A stretch of DNA of 64,000 bases from Chloracidobacterium sp. (GCA_016706275.1 JADJJY010000002.1:234001-298000), one strand, 5' to 3'. Shown: positions 9,482 to 18,532, counted from the stretch's first letter. Numbers and translations are program-made. The notes: generated from the sequence alone by a model not told the origin.

Positions 9482-10757
9482 ATGACCCATTCATTCAAAT
9501 TACCGCCGCTCGATATCGAAGAATACGCCCTCGCCAACGGCCTACGCGTTGTGCTCAACCGCGATACGGTCGCTCCGGTCGTCTCGCTTGCCGTCTATTA
9601 CAACGTCGGTTCGCGTAACGAACGTGCCGACCGCACGGGCTTTGCCCACCTCTTTGAACACATGATGTTCCAGGGGTCCGAGAACGTGCCAAAAGCCGGG
9701 CATTTTCAGCACATTATGAAAGCCGGCGGTACGATGAACGGCACCACGTCGAGCGAGCGGACAAATTATTACGAGACATTACCCGCGAACCAACTACCAC
9801 TTGGGCTGTGGCTCGAATCGGACAGAATGCGTTCGCTGGCGGTCACGCAAGAGAATCTCGACAACCAACGTGAGGCCGTTAAGGAAGAAAAGCGTTTGCG
9901 GTATGATAACCAGCCGTACGGGCAGATCTTTGATCTCATCAACGAGATGATCTATAAGAATTTTGCCAATTCGCATTCGACGATCGGTTCGATGGAACAT
10001 CTCGACGAAGCATCGGTCGAAGACGTGCAGGAATTTTTCCGTATCTATTACGCACCGAATAATGCCGCTCGTGCTGTCCGGAGCGTTTGAAACGGACGAG
10101 GCAAAGCATCTCATTGAAACGTATTTTGGCGACATACCTTCGCAGCCGCTACCGCCCGATCTGGATGTGAGCGAGCCGGACGAGGTCGCCGCCAATTACC
10201 GAGAGTGGGAAGACCCGCTCGCTCCGTTTCCGGCGTTTCTCATTGGCTGGAAGATACCAAAACGCCGCACGCCGGAATTTAACGCTCTGTATCTCGCGGG
10301 TAAGGTGCTTTATGACGGCGACAGTTCGCGGCTCTATCAAAAGCTGGTCAAGGGCGAAGAGTCGGTCATTCAGCTGTTTGGTTTTACCGATGAACGACGC
10401 GGGCCGTCGAGCATTTTTGTCGGAGCGATCCCCAAACCCGACAAAGATCTGAGCAAGATCCGCGAGACGATAATGAACGAGATCCACGATCTCGCTGCCC
10501 ACGGCCCGACCGCAGAGGAAATGGAGAAGATCGAAAATCAGCTTATCAACGACTCAGTCCGAATGCGTCAATCGTCGATGTCGCGAGCGCAATCGATAGC
10601 CGAATATGCGTTGTACGATGGCGACCCCAAATTGATAAACACAGACCTCGAAGAGATGCTTGCCGTAACAGCCGAACAGATACGACATGCGGTTGGGGTC
10701 TATCTAAACACCGAAAACCGGTCGCTGCTCGATGTGGTCCCTGCCGGAAACGGTTAA
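9482..10757 (+). pseudogene. M16 family zinc protease, catalytic member, broken by a frameshift
   Basis: The N-terminal half (9482-10069) carries the inverted zinc motif HLFEH at about residues 56-60 and the downstream acidic region (NQREAVKEEKRLRYDNQPYG). At YYAPNNAA the frame runs into a stop at 10090. The family's normal continuation (VLSGAFETDEAKHLIETYFG) resumes in another frame from about 10071 to the stop at 10757. Restoring two bases in GCTCGTG would give a continuous protein of about 425 residues. Everything else is well conserved, so this is either a recent inactivation or a sequence error. The next gene encodes the usual partner subunit, so the pair would form a heterodimeric M16B peptidase. 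Confidence 0.8.
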
Positions 10758-10758
10758 G

Positions 10759-10853
10759 AAGTGGGGGAGGGAAGGAGTAAAGGAGTGGAGGAGAGAGTGA
10801 AAATTTCCAACCATATTTCTCCCCTACTCCCTTTCTCCTCCACTCCTCTACTT
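10759..10853. repeat. imperfect inverted repeat made of GGAGTGGAGGAG-like words
   Basis: The left arm (10759-10800) is a purine stretch of repeated GGAG words. The right arm (10816-10853) is its imperfect complement (for example CTCCTCCACTCC). The arms are separated by about 15 AT-rich nt. The element fills the spacer between the two M16 genes. It has the same design as those at 12231, 22004, 28202, 28388 and 62416 but a different word. Confidence 0.65.
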
Positions 10854-10861
10854 ATTAAGTT

Positions 10862-12226
10862 ATGACACCAGAATTAAGAAAATCAGCACCTGAGCCGCTT
10901 GCTCCGACTTCGTTTGATATCCCGCAGCCGTTTCAGACAACGCTCGCGAATGGCCTGCGTGTGGTTATATTTGAAGAAACACGCTTGCCGCTTGTTAGCA
11001 TACGGCTCGCGTTTCACTCCGGCGATATTGATGATCCGGCGGGTGCGAAGGGCATTAATTCGGCGATGGTTTCGATGCTGACCGAGGGGACGGAAAATTA
11101 CACCAGTCTGCAACTTGCCGAAAAGATCGAGCGGCTCGGTGCAGGCATTGGTGCGAGTGCGTCGGATGATTTTACGATCGTATCGGCCTCGTCGCTTTCG
11201 CTATACAGCTCCGATATTCTATCGTTGTTGGCCGAGGTCGTGCTGCGTCCAACCTTTCCTGAGAACGAGCTTGACCTCTATCGCCGCAATACTATCGAGA
11301 GCCTTAAATTTCAGCGGTCGCAGCCCGCATTTCTTGCCGGCGAACAGGCCGCACGGCTGGTCTATGGTAAACATCCGTATGCTGTCGTCTCACCAAAAGC
11401 TACGGATATAGAAAAGCTTGATCGCGAAAAGGTCGCAAGGTTTCACGCGGCAAAATTTATCCCGAACAACGCGATACTGATCGTCGTTGGCGATGTCGAA
11501 CGTGATGAATTTATTGCCGAACTCAACGAGCATTTCGGGGACTGGCAGCAGGGAAGTGTCGCGGACCAAAAGTTTGACGCCCCACCAAAACGTGATTCAC
11601 GAAGCTTGACCATCGTTGACCGGCCGGGTTCCGCACAGTCAAATATCGTTATCACCAACCTTGGCATCGACCGTCACGATCCTGATTATTTTCCGATGAT
11701 AGTGATGAATCAGGTGCTCGGTGCGGGAGCGTCGTCGCGAGTGTTTATGAACCTTCGCGAGGAAAAGGGTTATACGTATGGCGCCTATACGCGGCTGAAT
11801 ACGCGACGGCTGGCGGGTGATATCGAGGCGACGGCTGAGGTCCGCAACGACGTCACGGGTGCTTCGCTAAAAGAATTTTTCTACGAGCTTGAGCGTATTC
11901 GTGATGAAAAGGTCGGCGATGAAGAGCTTGCTGATGCGAAAAACTTTCTCACAGGCGTATTTCCGCTCCGAGCCGAGACGCAAGAGGGGCTTACCAATCT
12001 GATAGTCAATCAGCATCTTTACGGCCTGCCCGAAGATTATCTACAAACCTATCGCGATAATGTCAGTGCCGTAACGGCGGACGACGTCCAGCGCGTCGCT
12101 GTCAAACACGTCCGCCCAGACGAAATGGCGATCGTGATAGTCGGTGATGCGGGTGATGTGTTGCCGCAAGCGAAAGAATACGCCGCAACGGTCGAGATCT
12201 TCGACACAGAAGGAAATAAGAAATAG
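10862..12226 (+). CDS. M16 family peptidase-like subunit, non-catalytic
   Basis: A 454-residue M16 fold. The position of the zinc-binding HxxEH is replaced (GINSAMVSMLTEGTENY), so metal binding is not expected. The C-terminal substrate-handling motif of the partner subunit is intact (EEKGYTYGAYTRL). In M16B enzymes one subunit contributes zinc and the other the Arg/Tyr motif, so this gene is the natural partner of the frameshifted gene upstream. No signal peptide is visible, suggesting a cytoplasmic or atypically exported protein. Confidence 0.85.
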   Translation: MTPELRKSAPEPLAPTSFDIPQPFQTTLANGLRVVIFEETRLPLVSIRLAFHSGDIDDPAGAKGINSAMVSMLTEGTENYTSLQLAEKIERLGAGIGASASDDFTIVSASSLSLYSSDILSLLAEVVLRPTFPENELDLYRRNTIESLKFQRSQPAFLAGEQAARLVYGKHPYAVVSPKATDIEKLDREKVARFHAAKFIPNNAILIVVGDVERDEFIAELNEHFGDWQQGSVADQKFDAPPKRDSRSLTIVDRPGSAQSNIVITNLGIDRHDPDYFPMIVMNQVLGAGASSRVFMNLREEKGYTYGAYTRLNTRRLAGDIEATAEVRNDVTGASLKEFFYELERIRDEKVGDEELADAKNFLTGVFPLRAETQEGLTNLIVNQHLYGLPEDYLQTYRDNVSAVTADDVQRVAVKHVRPDEMAIVIVGDAGDVLPQAKEYAATVEIFDTEGNKK

Positions 12227-12230
12227 GAAT

Positions 12231-12306
12231 TGCCCACGAAATACGCGAAAGGAGCGAAAAAAAGAAGTTTTTTCTTTATTTAGTGTCTTTCGCGTATTTA
12301 GTGGGC
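12231..12306. repeat. imperfect inverted repeat between convergent genes
   Basis: TGCCCACGAAATACGCGAAAG (12231-12251) is complementary to the right end CTTTCGCGTATTTAGTGGGCA (12286-12306) with one mismatch. The inner part is A-rich on the left and T-rich on the right. It separates the M16 subunit from a convergent VOC gene and could act as a two-way terminator. Confidence 0.75.
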
Positions 12307-12312
12307 AAAATC

Positions 12313-12707
12313 TTACATAGGTGAGGTGAACTGGATGATCGCAAAATCTGCACCTGACGGATCGGCGACCATTGCCATGCGGCCGACGCCCGGAGCGTCG
12401 AACGGCGGGACGTGCACGCTGCCACCATTTTCGGTAATGCTTGCCACGGTCTCGTCGGCATCTGCAACGGCGATGTAGTTGCCCAATGCGACGGCACTTC
12501 GGGTGGCCAATTCTCATCTATCGCCATCATCCCGCCGTGAGCAACGCCATCGATAACCACCTCTTTATAGGCTATAGGCGAGACTTTTGTCTGTGGCAGT
12601 TCCCAACCAAAGAGTTTTGTATAAAACTCCATTGCCGCTCCTAGGTCTTTTGTTCTCAACTCCCGCCAGCAGATATCGCCGGCACTAGGAATATTAAATT
12701 CAGCCAT
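12313..12707 (-). pseudogene. VOC (glyoxalase/bleomycin-resistance fold) protein, frameshifted
   Basis: The start is ATG 12707, with AGGAGG six bases upstream inside the end of the preceding gene. The first half reads as a normal VOC protein (GDICWRELRTKDLGAAMEFYTKLFGWEL) until PSHW. The expected continuation (GNYIAVADADETVASI ... ADPSGADFAIIQF) lies in another frame and ends at 12313. Adding one G to the run complementary to CCC at 12482-12484 restores a protein of about 130 residues. This is either a homopolymer sequencing error or a very young pseudogene. It is a tandem paralogue of the next gene upstream. VOC proteins bind metals for varied small-molecule chemistry; the substrate is unknown. 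Confidence 0.75.
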
Positions 12708-13140
12708 TGTGTCCTCCTGCTGCCATCTTAAATGTTGCAAACATTGCTCCGGTTGGGTCCGCAATTATTGACATGCGACCAGTATTTGGGATATCCAGCG
12801 GCTCTTTGATTACCTTACCGCCAAGCTCGACTGCCTGACGTGCATTTTCATCAACATCATAAACGGCGATGTATAGCAAAAAATGCGGCGGCGGTTCGCC
12901 ATCGGGAAACATCTCTTTCGAGATCTGATACAAACCGCCGGCCGGATAATCTCCGCCGGTAGTATATTCGTGGTATTCGAACGCTCCGTCCGTTGCGTTG
13001 CTATCCTGAAATTTCCAGCCAAATACGTTTTCATAGAACGCTTTGCATTTAGCAGCATCGGTGCTTGCGATCTCGGTCCAGCAAAAACTGCCGGGTGACG
13101 GTCCCGCAAAACCTGCCATTTCACTTGGTTCTTGTGACAT
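12700..13140 (-). CDS. VOC family protein
   Basis: A 146-residue protein with the paired beta-alpha-beta units of the VOC superfamily: SFCWTEIASTDAAKCKAFYENVFGW at the start and GRMSIIADPTGAMFATFK at the end. It is probably a small metal-dependent enzyme or a binding protein. It overlaps the downstream paralogue by 8 bp; the AGGAGG used by that gene lies inside this gene's last codons, so translation is probably coupled. The two proteins are clearly related, suggesting tandem duplication. The substrate cannot be read from the sequence. Confidence 0.8.
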   Translation of the reverse strand: MSQEPSEMAGFAGPSPGSFCWTEIASTDAAKCKAFYENVFGWKFQDSNATDGAFEYHEYTTGGDYPAGGLYQISKEMFPDGEPPPHFLLYIAVYDVDENARQAVELGGKVIKEPLDIPNTGRMSIIADPTGAMFATFKMAAGGHNG

Positions 13141-13239
13141 AGAGGGGTTTCTCCTTATAAAAAATGTGAACTTATCTTAGTCGAATATCAGCTATTACGC
13201 ACGTTTGTGTGCGAATGTTTTTGTGGGAGAGGGAAAAGG

Positions 13240-13311
13240 GTTTTGAGTTGTGAATGTGGGAGCGGCCGCTCATGGAGACAAGCGGATGGCTTATTTATCA
13301 CAACTCAAAAC
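13240..13311. repeat. 14-bp inverted repeat downstream of the Rad52-like gene
   Basis: GTTTTGAGTTGTGA (13240-13253) pairs perfectly with TCACAACTCAAAAC (13298-13311). The 44-nt interior holds AGCGGCCGCT. It lies between the 3' end of the Rad52-like gene and the 5' side of the VOC gene, both on the minus strand. It could form a long hairpin in RNA; no clean T-run follows. Confidence 0.6.
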
Positions 13312-13333
13312 TTCAGTTAGCAGGGAACTAAAG

Positions 13334-14050
13334 CTACCCGACGCGTCGCATCGGCGTTACCGTATTTCGCTGCAAATTTTGTAAATGCTCGATCAGATCG
13401 GACGCTGCCCGTTTTGAAAGTTCATCAATACCGCATCGCATCATCTGCGAACACTCGGCTTCGGCGTCGATATTGGCTTCGCGGGCGATGGCACGGATCA
13501 TGCCGAGTTGTTTGCCGGTGACCATATCGCCAAGGCTCTTTGCGATAGGGTCGGATATAGCTTTCGGCTCAAAAACCTGCCCTTCATCCGTCTGCTCGAT
13601 GGCGTCAAACTCTTTTTTATAAAGCTCACGGGCGATGCCAAACTTTACCGCCGCACGTTTCAAAGCGTCATGCTCGGCTTTCTTGATACCCGTTTCGCTG
13701 ATCGCCTTTCCGGTGCCGATGCCTTCGCGGGTGACGCCGTCGATCGTGATCGCTACCGTTACGGTAACGATGTCGCCGATCGAACGGATGTCTTTGACCG
13801 CGTGTGCCCAGTTTGGAGCGTTGTCGTCGAGAACGTCGGCGACGGTGTGCCACTCGACATATTCGACCATATGGACATTGCCGTCACGGTCGCGTCGCCC
13901 GGCACGCTGTCGGATCAAATTTGGATCCACTGTCTTACGAAGCTCTTTTAACGTCGTCGAAAAATCGAGCACATTATTTGTGTTCTCTGCAGAAAATAAA
14001 TTTTCTGTTGTTTCTGTCTGTGGCGTTTCGTTGATCGTGTTGCGTTTCAT
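13334..14050 (-). CDS. Rad52/Rad22-like single-strand annealing protein
   Basis: 238 residues. The central region (VEYVEWHTVADVLDDNAPNW ... GDIVTVTVAITIDGVTREGIGTG ... KKAEHDALKRAAVKFGIARELY) matches the conserved core of the Rad52/22 family as I know it from phage and bacterial homologues, at about residues 65-170. Such proteins anneal complementary single strands in recombination. The C-terminus (GKQLGMIRAIAREANID) resembles the UBA-like end found in some phage recombination proteins. AGGAG sits 8 nt before ATG 14050. It is divergent from an XRE regulator across an operator-rich spacer, so joint regulation is likely. No phage structural genes are nearby. Confidence 0.75.
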   Translation of the reverse strand: MKRNTINETPQTETTENLFSAENTNNVLDFSTTLKELRKTVDPNLIRQRAGRRDRDGNVHMVEYVEWHTVADVLDDNAPNWAHAVKDIRSIGDIVTVTVAITIDGVTREGIGTGKAISETGIKKAEHDALKRAAVKFGIARELYKKEFDAIEQTDEGQVFEPKAISDPIAKSLGDMVTGKQLGMIRAIAREANIDAEAECSQMMRCGIDELSKRAASDLIEHLQNLQRNTVTPMRRVG

Positions 14051-14367
14051 TTTTCATCTCCTGTGTTAATTACCGGATCGTTCGATTACCTGCAATGTTT
14101 GCACCGACTCGTCTGAAGTGCCGGTAATTGCTGATCTCTGTTGATCCCTGTTCGCCGTGTGTCAGACCACTCGACTCAGTTTTCATTGTCAATTGATGCA
14201 TTGTTTCCTCAGCAGGCGTTGCATCTATGAAACAATGTATCAGAATAATTTATTTGTTGCAAGTGCGAAACAAAGTGTTGCATTTAAAAAAATGATGTGT
14301 TATGTTTTATCTGTGAAATGAAAAGTGTATCCGTGACACTTAATAATCCATGGAGGAAATGATAATT
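14051..14367. promoter_or_regulatory. divergent regulatory spacer with three related operator-like sites
   Basis: This gene-free stretch separates the Rad52-like gene and the XRE gene. It contains GAAACAATGTATCAG (14229-14243), its near mirror TTGATGCATTGTTTC (14193-14207) and a third related site GAAACAAAGTGTTGC (14267-14281). Sites 1 and 2 form an inverted pair with 12 of 13 core bases matching. Site 3 overlaps the -35 of a promoter reading into the XRE gene. The arrangement suggests autoregulation by the XRE protein and possibly control of the Rad52-like gene. Binding is inferred. Confidence 0.6.
14278..14306 (+). promoter_or_regulatory. sigma70-like promoter for the XRE gene
   Basis: TTGCAT (14278-14283) and TATGTT (14301-14306) are separated by 17 bp. 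The -35 overlaps the third GAAACAA-type site, so a bound repressor would block it. The expected leader before the start codon is about 55 nt. Confidence 0.5.
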
Positions 14368-14763
14368 ATGGGATTCAAAAATGAAAGTCTTATCAGCACA
14401 GTAGAGCTGGGCAAAGCGATCAAACGCCGCCGCGAAGAATTAAAACTCAGCCTGCGTGACGTAGCGGATGTGACCGAGGTCTCGGCATCAACGCTTTCGC
14501 GTATCGAGAACGGAACGGGCCGCCCCGACGCCGACAATATTGCGCGTCTGACACAGTGGCTGGACATGCCGGTCGACCGTTTGATGAAACACCCAAGTGC
14601 CAACGTCGAGCCGGTCATCTATTACCCGCACGAAGCGACCGCCGACATCGTCGAGGCGCATCTGCGTGCCGACAAAAACCTGACGCCTGAGACGGCAAAC
14701 GCGCTTTCAGAGCTTTTCCGCGTTGCATATCAGCAGTTTAGCGGCTCGACCAACAAAAAATAA
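14368..14763 (+). CDS. XRE family helix-turn-helix regulator
   Basis: The frame opens at ATG 14350. GGAGG at 14352-14356 lies inside that opening, so ATG 14368 (MGFKNESL) is the likelier start, giving about 131 residues; ATG 14359 is too close to the GGAGG. The HTH at about 10-70 is typical of the Cro/C1 type (LGKAIKRRREELKLSLRDVADVTEVSASTLSRIENG). The rest (about 75-131) is helical and of unknown role, perhaps dimerisation. It probably binds the GAAACAA-type sites in its own upstream region. It resembles phage or selfish-element repressors, but no such element is visible here. Confidence 0.85.
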   Translation: MGFKNESLISTVELGKAIKRRREELKLSLRDVADVTEVSASTLSRIENGTGRPDADNIARLTQWLDMPVDRLMKHPSANVEPVIYYPHEATADIVEAHLRADKNLTPETANALSELFRVAYQQFSGSTNKK

Positions 14764-14799
14764 CCATACAAAAACATCACATCAAACCACAAAACTAAT

Positions 14800-15192
14800 A
14801 TGACGCACACACAAGGTAAAACATTTAGCATTGGACGCGGATATGGACCGGACACGATGATCGTTTTGTTTTTTCTAGCGATCGAGTACGGACGTGCAGT
14901 CCAAGCATATTCGATGGACGGATTTTTGATGGGGATCACGATGGCGATGATATGTGTATTACCGTATTTTCTACCATCAACCGCCGAGCGGCCGACGTTC
15001 TCAAACTGGATACTCGCCCGCGGCGCGTTTGCTCTCGCGGGAATGATTTTCGGCGTTGCCCTCAATCAAGGTTCAGGAACGGTCCTGCCGGAATCGATGC
15101 GGTTCGTGCCCATGATGTTCTTGATCCTTGCGTCAATGGTTAGTTGCTATATCCAGTTTTACGGTTTGATGAAACTCCGCTTTGCAAAATAG
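14800..15192 (+). CDS. small membrane protein, unknown function
   Basis: 130 residues with about four hydrophobic segments: TMIVLFFLAIEYG, GFLMGITMAMICVLPYF, ARGAFALAGMIFGVAL and PMMFLILASMVSCYIQFYG. It follows the XRE gene by 36 bp on the same strand and may share its transcript. I recognise no family and no catalytic motif. It is followed by a strong hairpin, so it is probably the last gene of that unit. Confidence 0.6.
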   Translation: MTHTQGKTFSIGRGYGPDTMIVLFFLAIEYGRAVQAYSMDGFLMGITMAMICVLPYFLPSTAERPTFSNWILARGAFALAGMIFGVALNQGSGTVLPESMRFVPMMFLILASMVSCYIQFYGLMKLRFAK

Positions 15193-15218
15193 GCAAAAGG
15201 CGCTTAGCGAGAGATAAA

Positions 15219-15260
15219 GAAAGATCCGCACATGTTTCGGGAACATGAGCGGATCTTTTT
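15219..15260. terminator. bidirectional terminator between convergent genes
   Basis: AAAGATCCGCACATGTTTC and GGAACATGAGCGGATCTTT form a stem of about 17 bp with one internal A-A mismatch and a GC-containing loop. A T-run follows on each strand. It separates the membrane protein gene from the convergent DAHP synthase gene. Confidence 0.85.
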
Positions 15261-15280
15261 CTATTTGAAATTCAGTTAAG

Positions 15281-16315
15281 TCAATTACTCTCAACAAAAG
15301 CATGTGCCGGTTCGGCGACCAGATCGTGAATTGCTCGTACCTGCGAAACGAGTTCGGCATACTGTGCAGGCGTTAAAGCTTGTGCACCATCGCAAAGAGC
15401 TTGTTCAGGTTGCGGATGAACCTCGATTATCAGTCCGTCCGCTCCGACCGCGACACCGGCTCTTGCGAGCGGTGTGACCATATAATTGTGTCCCGTGCCG
15501 TGTGACGGATCGACAATGATAGGCAGATGGGTCAGGCGATGGACAGCCGGAACGATCGATAGATCGATCGTGTTGCGGGCGTGATCGGCAAAGGTGCGGA
15601 TACCGCGTTCGCAGAGAATAACGTCGTAGTTGCCCTCGGCCATTATGTATTCGGCTGCGAGCAGCAACTCGTCAAGCGTTGCCGACAATCCTCGTTTCAG
15701 CAAGACAGGCTTTTTCGTCTGCCCAGCATATCGCAGCAGCGAAAAATTTTGCATGTTTCGGGCGCCGATCTGAATACAATCGCCGTATTCGGCAACAGCA
15801 TCAACTCCATGCTCGTCCATCGCCTCGGTCACGATGTTCAGACCATACTGATCTCGAACTTCGGCCAGCATCTTTAACCCATCAACGCCAAGCCCTTGGA
15901 AAGCATAAGGTGACGTACGGGGTTTGAACGCCCCGCCGCGAAAGAACCTGGCACCGCTTTTGGCTACAGCCTCTGCTGCCGCAAAGACTTGATCGTGATT
16001 TTCGAGGGCGCAAGGGCCGGCGATGATCGCTAGTTCGCTCCCACCGATGGTTGCGTTGCCGACCTTGATGACAGACTTTTCGGGGCGCAGGTCTTTTGAG
16101 GTAAGTTTGTAAGATTTGGTGACGCGAATAGCATCGGCGACACCCGGTAGATTTTCGAAATGAGCGGGATCGATAGAGCCCACATTTCCGGTAATAGCAA
16201 TAGCCGCCCGATTCGCCCCCGGGAGCAGATGTCCGCGAAAACCGAGCTTTTCAATCGTTTCGACAACTATTTCAATTTCTGACGCAGTCGCGTCCGCATT
16301 CATTACGATCAGCAT
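15281..16315 (-). CDS. aroF: 3-deoxy-7-phosphoheptulonate synthase (type I beta, ferredoxin-like N-terminus)
   Basis: 344 residues. Residues 1-65 form a ferredoxin-like regulatory domain (MLIVMNADATASEIEIVVETIEKLG), as in the Thermotoga / B. subtilis type of DAHP synthase. The barrel follows: IIAGPCALEN, GGAFKPRTSPYAFQG, RNMQNFSLL, KRGLSATLDELLLAAEYI, CERGIRTF and DPSHGTGH, which carry the phosphate- and metal-binding residues. It catalyses the condensation of phosphoenolpyruvate with erythrose-4-phosphate, the first step of aromatic amino-acid biosynthesis. The N-terminal domain usually mediates feedback control. No other aro genes are in the window. Confidence 0.92.
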   Translation of the reverse strand: MLIVMNADATASEIEIVVETIEKLGFRGHLLPGANRAAIAITGNVGSIDPAHFENLPGVADAIRVTKSYKLTSKDLRPEKSVIKVGNATIGGSELAIIAGPCALENHDQVFAAAEAVAKSGARFFRGGAFKPRTSPYAFQGLGVDGLKMLAEVRDQYGLNIVTEAMDEHGVDAVAEYGDCIQIGARNMQNFSLLRYAGQTKKPVLLKRGLSATLDELLLAAEYIMAEGNYDVILCERGIRTFADHARNTIDLSIVPAVHRLTHLPIIVDPSHGTGHNYMVTPLARAGVAVGADGLIIEVHPQPEQALCDGAQALTPAQYAELVSQVRAIHDLVAEPAHAFVESN

Positions 16316-16396
16316 ATTTGATCATTCTCACCTAGCGAGACGAATCTAAACTTTAGTTTTCAGTCGGTTGATTTGCAAACTCACAGAGCAATTCAA

Positions 16397-18394
16397 CTAC
16401 ATCTTTTCAGGAACCTCGATGCCGAGTGTGTCGAGGGCAGACGTGAGGGCTCGCCGAGCAATATCCGCAACGACGATGAGTAAAGCACGTTTGGTGTCGT
16501 CCGCCTCGATCAGGATCTTGTGATTGTGATAGAAAAGGTTAAACGCCTTAGCGAGCGTAAACGTATATTTTGCAAGGATTGCGGGTTCGTTAGTGTTTGC
16601 TGCCGCCTCAACAGTTTCCTCTAATCGCGACGCCAAAATAGCCATTGACCAAATGTCGCTGCCCGTTTCAGCCGAAAGAATTGCATTCACGCCGCCAAGG
16701 TCTGCGATCCGCGACCGGCAAGCGTCGATATTGTCTTTTTCGGCAAGTTTTCTAAAGATAGAATTTGCCCGGACCGCCGAATACTGGCAAAAACAACCCG
16801 TTTCGCCCTCAAAAGACAAAGCCTCCTTAAAATCAAACACGATCACGGTATTTCGCGTAAATTTGAGAAGAAAATACCGCAGGGCACCGACCGCAAGTTG
16901 GTGTGCAATACCGCGTTTTACTTCGTCAGTCGAGTCAGAATGCCGCGATTCGACTTCAGCGAGAGCATTTGCTTCGAGACGGTTGATCAGATCATCGGCC
17001 TTAACACCAAGGCCTTTGCGGCCACTCATTTCGATAAACGGGCGTTTTCGGTCTTCGTCTGAGAGTTTGAATCCAAGCTCCTCAGCCGCCGCCGGGGACA
17101 ATGCCACCATTTCGTAGGACAAGTGAATACTCGCCTTTTCGCCGCGTTCGGGAGAAATTGCTGCAACCCCCTTACGGACGATATCTTGCGGATACGATTG
17201 CCGAGAATCGATCACGTTATAGATCGTCTCACCACCCCCAAATGGGGGATGTTCGCTCGCATTTGAATCAGCGGTTGTTATCCACACATCCTGACCGTTT
17301 TTGTACGTGTGAAAATGCTTATAGTTGAAATCAAGGCCGAGAATGCCCAGTTTCCACATCTGATAGGCGATATCTTTACCCGTGTAAGTAACTGTACCGT
17401 TTGATCTTACCAGGATCTTATCACCCTCGTTGTCTTCGTTTCCGGTATGCTCTTCGAACGGCATAACCCAACAACCGGCTTGTTTACCTTCGGACTCGTA
17501 ATGGATAACCCCGAGCTGTTTCATCTGTTCGAAAGCTTTGTTCCAAAAATGCAGATGCAAGATCTCAGACTCACGCGGTAGTAAATTATATAGGATCGAT
17601 AGCCGTTCCATCGTGTCGAGGATACACTCGACATTGCGCGTCGCGACATAATCCGCAAGTTCGGCGGTCGGATTGCCGCCTTCTTCGACAAGATGTAATA
17701 CTTCCGCCCGTTTTTCTTTTAATTCTTCGTTTGTTTGGTATTCGACGCCAACTTTTGTGTAGAGGTCCCAGCAATGATAATCAAAACTCTTGCCTTCAGC
17801 GATAAGCTCTTTATCTAGTAGTTTTATATCATCCAAGCTCATTTGCTGCATGAATAAGAAACCGACCACGACATCCGCAACCTGAACGCCGGTGTTGTCA
17901 ATATAGTTCTGCACTTCGACACGTTTTCCGGTCGCTTTCAATATACGCTGAAACGTATCGCCAAGCACCGAATTACGGACATGGCCAATATGTGCAGCTT
18001 TGTTTGGATTGACCGAAGTGTGCTCGACACATACCTTAACACCATCTTTACCCGCATTTGGCAGAGGTTCGGATGCAGCGTTTTCGGCCAGAAAACGTGC
18101 TCGATCAAAGAAAACATTGAGATATCCCGCACCGGCAACCTCCACCTTACCAACGAATTCGACTGTTTCTAGGGAGGATTTAACCGTTTCGGCTATCTCA
18201 CGCGGGTTTTTCTTCTCGCCGGTCGCTTGTTTGATCAGTTTTACGAGCTCGAACGCAACCGGGAATGCGACATCGCCAAGCTCAGTTTTTGGCGGCGTTT
18301 CAGCAACTATTGTTTCGAGTTCGACGCCAAATTCAGCCAATGCGGTGGATTTGACCGCGTCGCGAAGTGTTTTTTGGATCTCAGTAATGGTCAT
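16397..18394 (-). CDS. argS: arginyl-tRNA synthetase
   Basis: 665 residues, class I synthetase. The N-terminal Add1 domain is visible (residues 1-110), then the HIGH-type motif (NPNKAAHIGHVRNSVLGD) near 135. The usual KMSKS is replaced by the variant MSGRKGLGVKADDL, common in ArgRS. The C-terminal anticodon-binding helical domain includes LLKFTRNTVIVFDF and ends in EVPEKM. It is longer than the E. coli enzyme (577 residues), with extra sequence around the connective peptide. It catalyses charging of tRNA-Arg. It is divergent from folE. Confidence 0.93.
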   Translation of the reverse strand: MTITEIQKTLRDAVKSTALAEFGVELETIVAETPPKTELGDVAFPVAFELVKLIKQATGEKKNPREIAETVKSSLETVEFVGKVEVAGAGYLNVFFDRARFLAENAASEPLPNAGKDGVKVCVEHTSVNPNKAAHIGHVRNSVLGDTFQRILKATGKRVEVQNYIDNTGVQVADVVVGFLFMQQMSLDDIKLLDKELIAEGKSFDYHCWDLYTKVGVEYQTNEELKEKRAEVLHLVEEGGNPTAELADYVATRNVECILDTMERLSILYNLLPRESEILHLHFWNKAFEQMKQLGVIHYESEGKQAGCWVMPFEEHTGNEDNEGDKILVRSNGTVTYTGKDIAYQMWKLGILGLDFNYKHFHTYKNGQDVWITTADSNASEHPPFGGGETIYNVIDSRQSYPQDIVRKGVAAISPERGEKASIHLSYEMVALSPAAAEELGFKLSDEDRKRPFIEMSGRKGLGVKADDLINRLEANALAEVESRHSDSTDEVKRGIAHQLAVGALRYFLLKFTRNTVIVFDFKEALSFEGETGCFCQYSAVRANSIFRKLAEKDNIDACRSRIADLGGVNAILSAETGSDIWSMAILASRLEETVEAAANTNEPAILAKYTFTLAKAFNLFYHNHKILIEADDTKRALLIVVADIARRALTSALDTLGIEVPEKM

Positions 18395-18479
18395 TAGGTA
18401 TTATCAAAACCAGTAAAATAAACGGTAATTATAGACTTTTGATTGTGGATTTAGCAAAAGAACCGCCGCTGTGTCACCT

Positions 18480-18507
18480 TTGGTTTTCGCGATAAAACAG
18501 CTAAAAT
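18480..18507 (+). promoter_or_regulatory. possible promoter for folE-metG-tatD
   Basis: TTGGTT (18480-18485) and TAAAAT (18502-18507) lie 16 bp apart, about 25 bp before ATG 18533. The match is moderate, but no better candidate is seen in the 138-bp spacer with argS. Confidence 0.3.
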
Positions 18508-18532
18508 CAGACGTTTGAGATAAAACGCTGAT

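Noticed and set aside
12510..12764. Longer open frames over the VOC genes on either strand as separate genes
   Set aside because: They are shadows of the frameshifted VOC gene or encode low-similarity text; only the VOC frame shows family motifs.
17228..17252. CCCCCAAATGGGGG palindrome in argS as a second in-frame element
   Set aside because: The encoded HPPFGGGE region fits the normal ArgRS sequence before YNVIDSRQSY, and the stem is only five bp.
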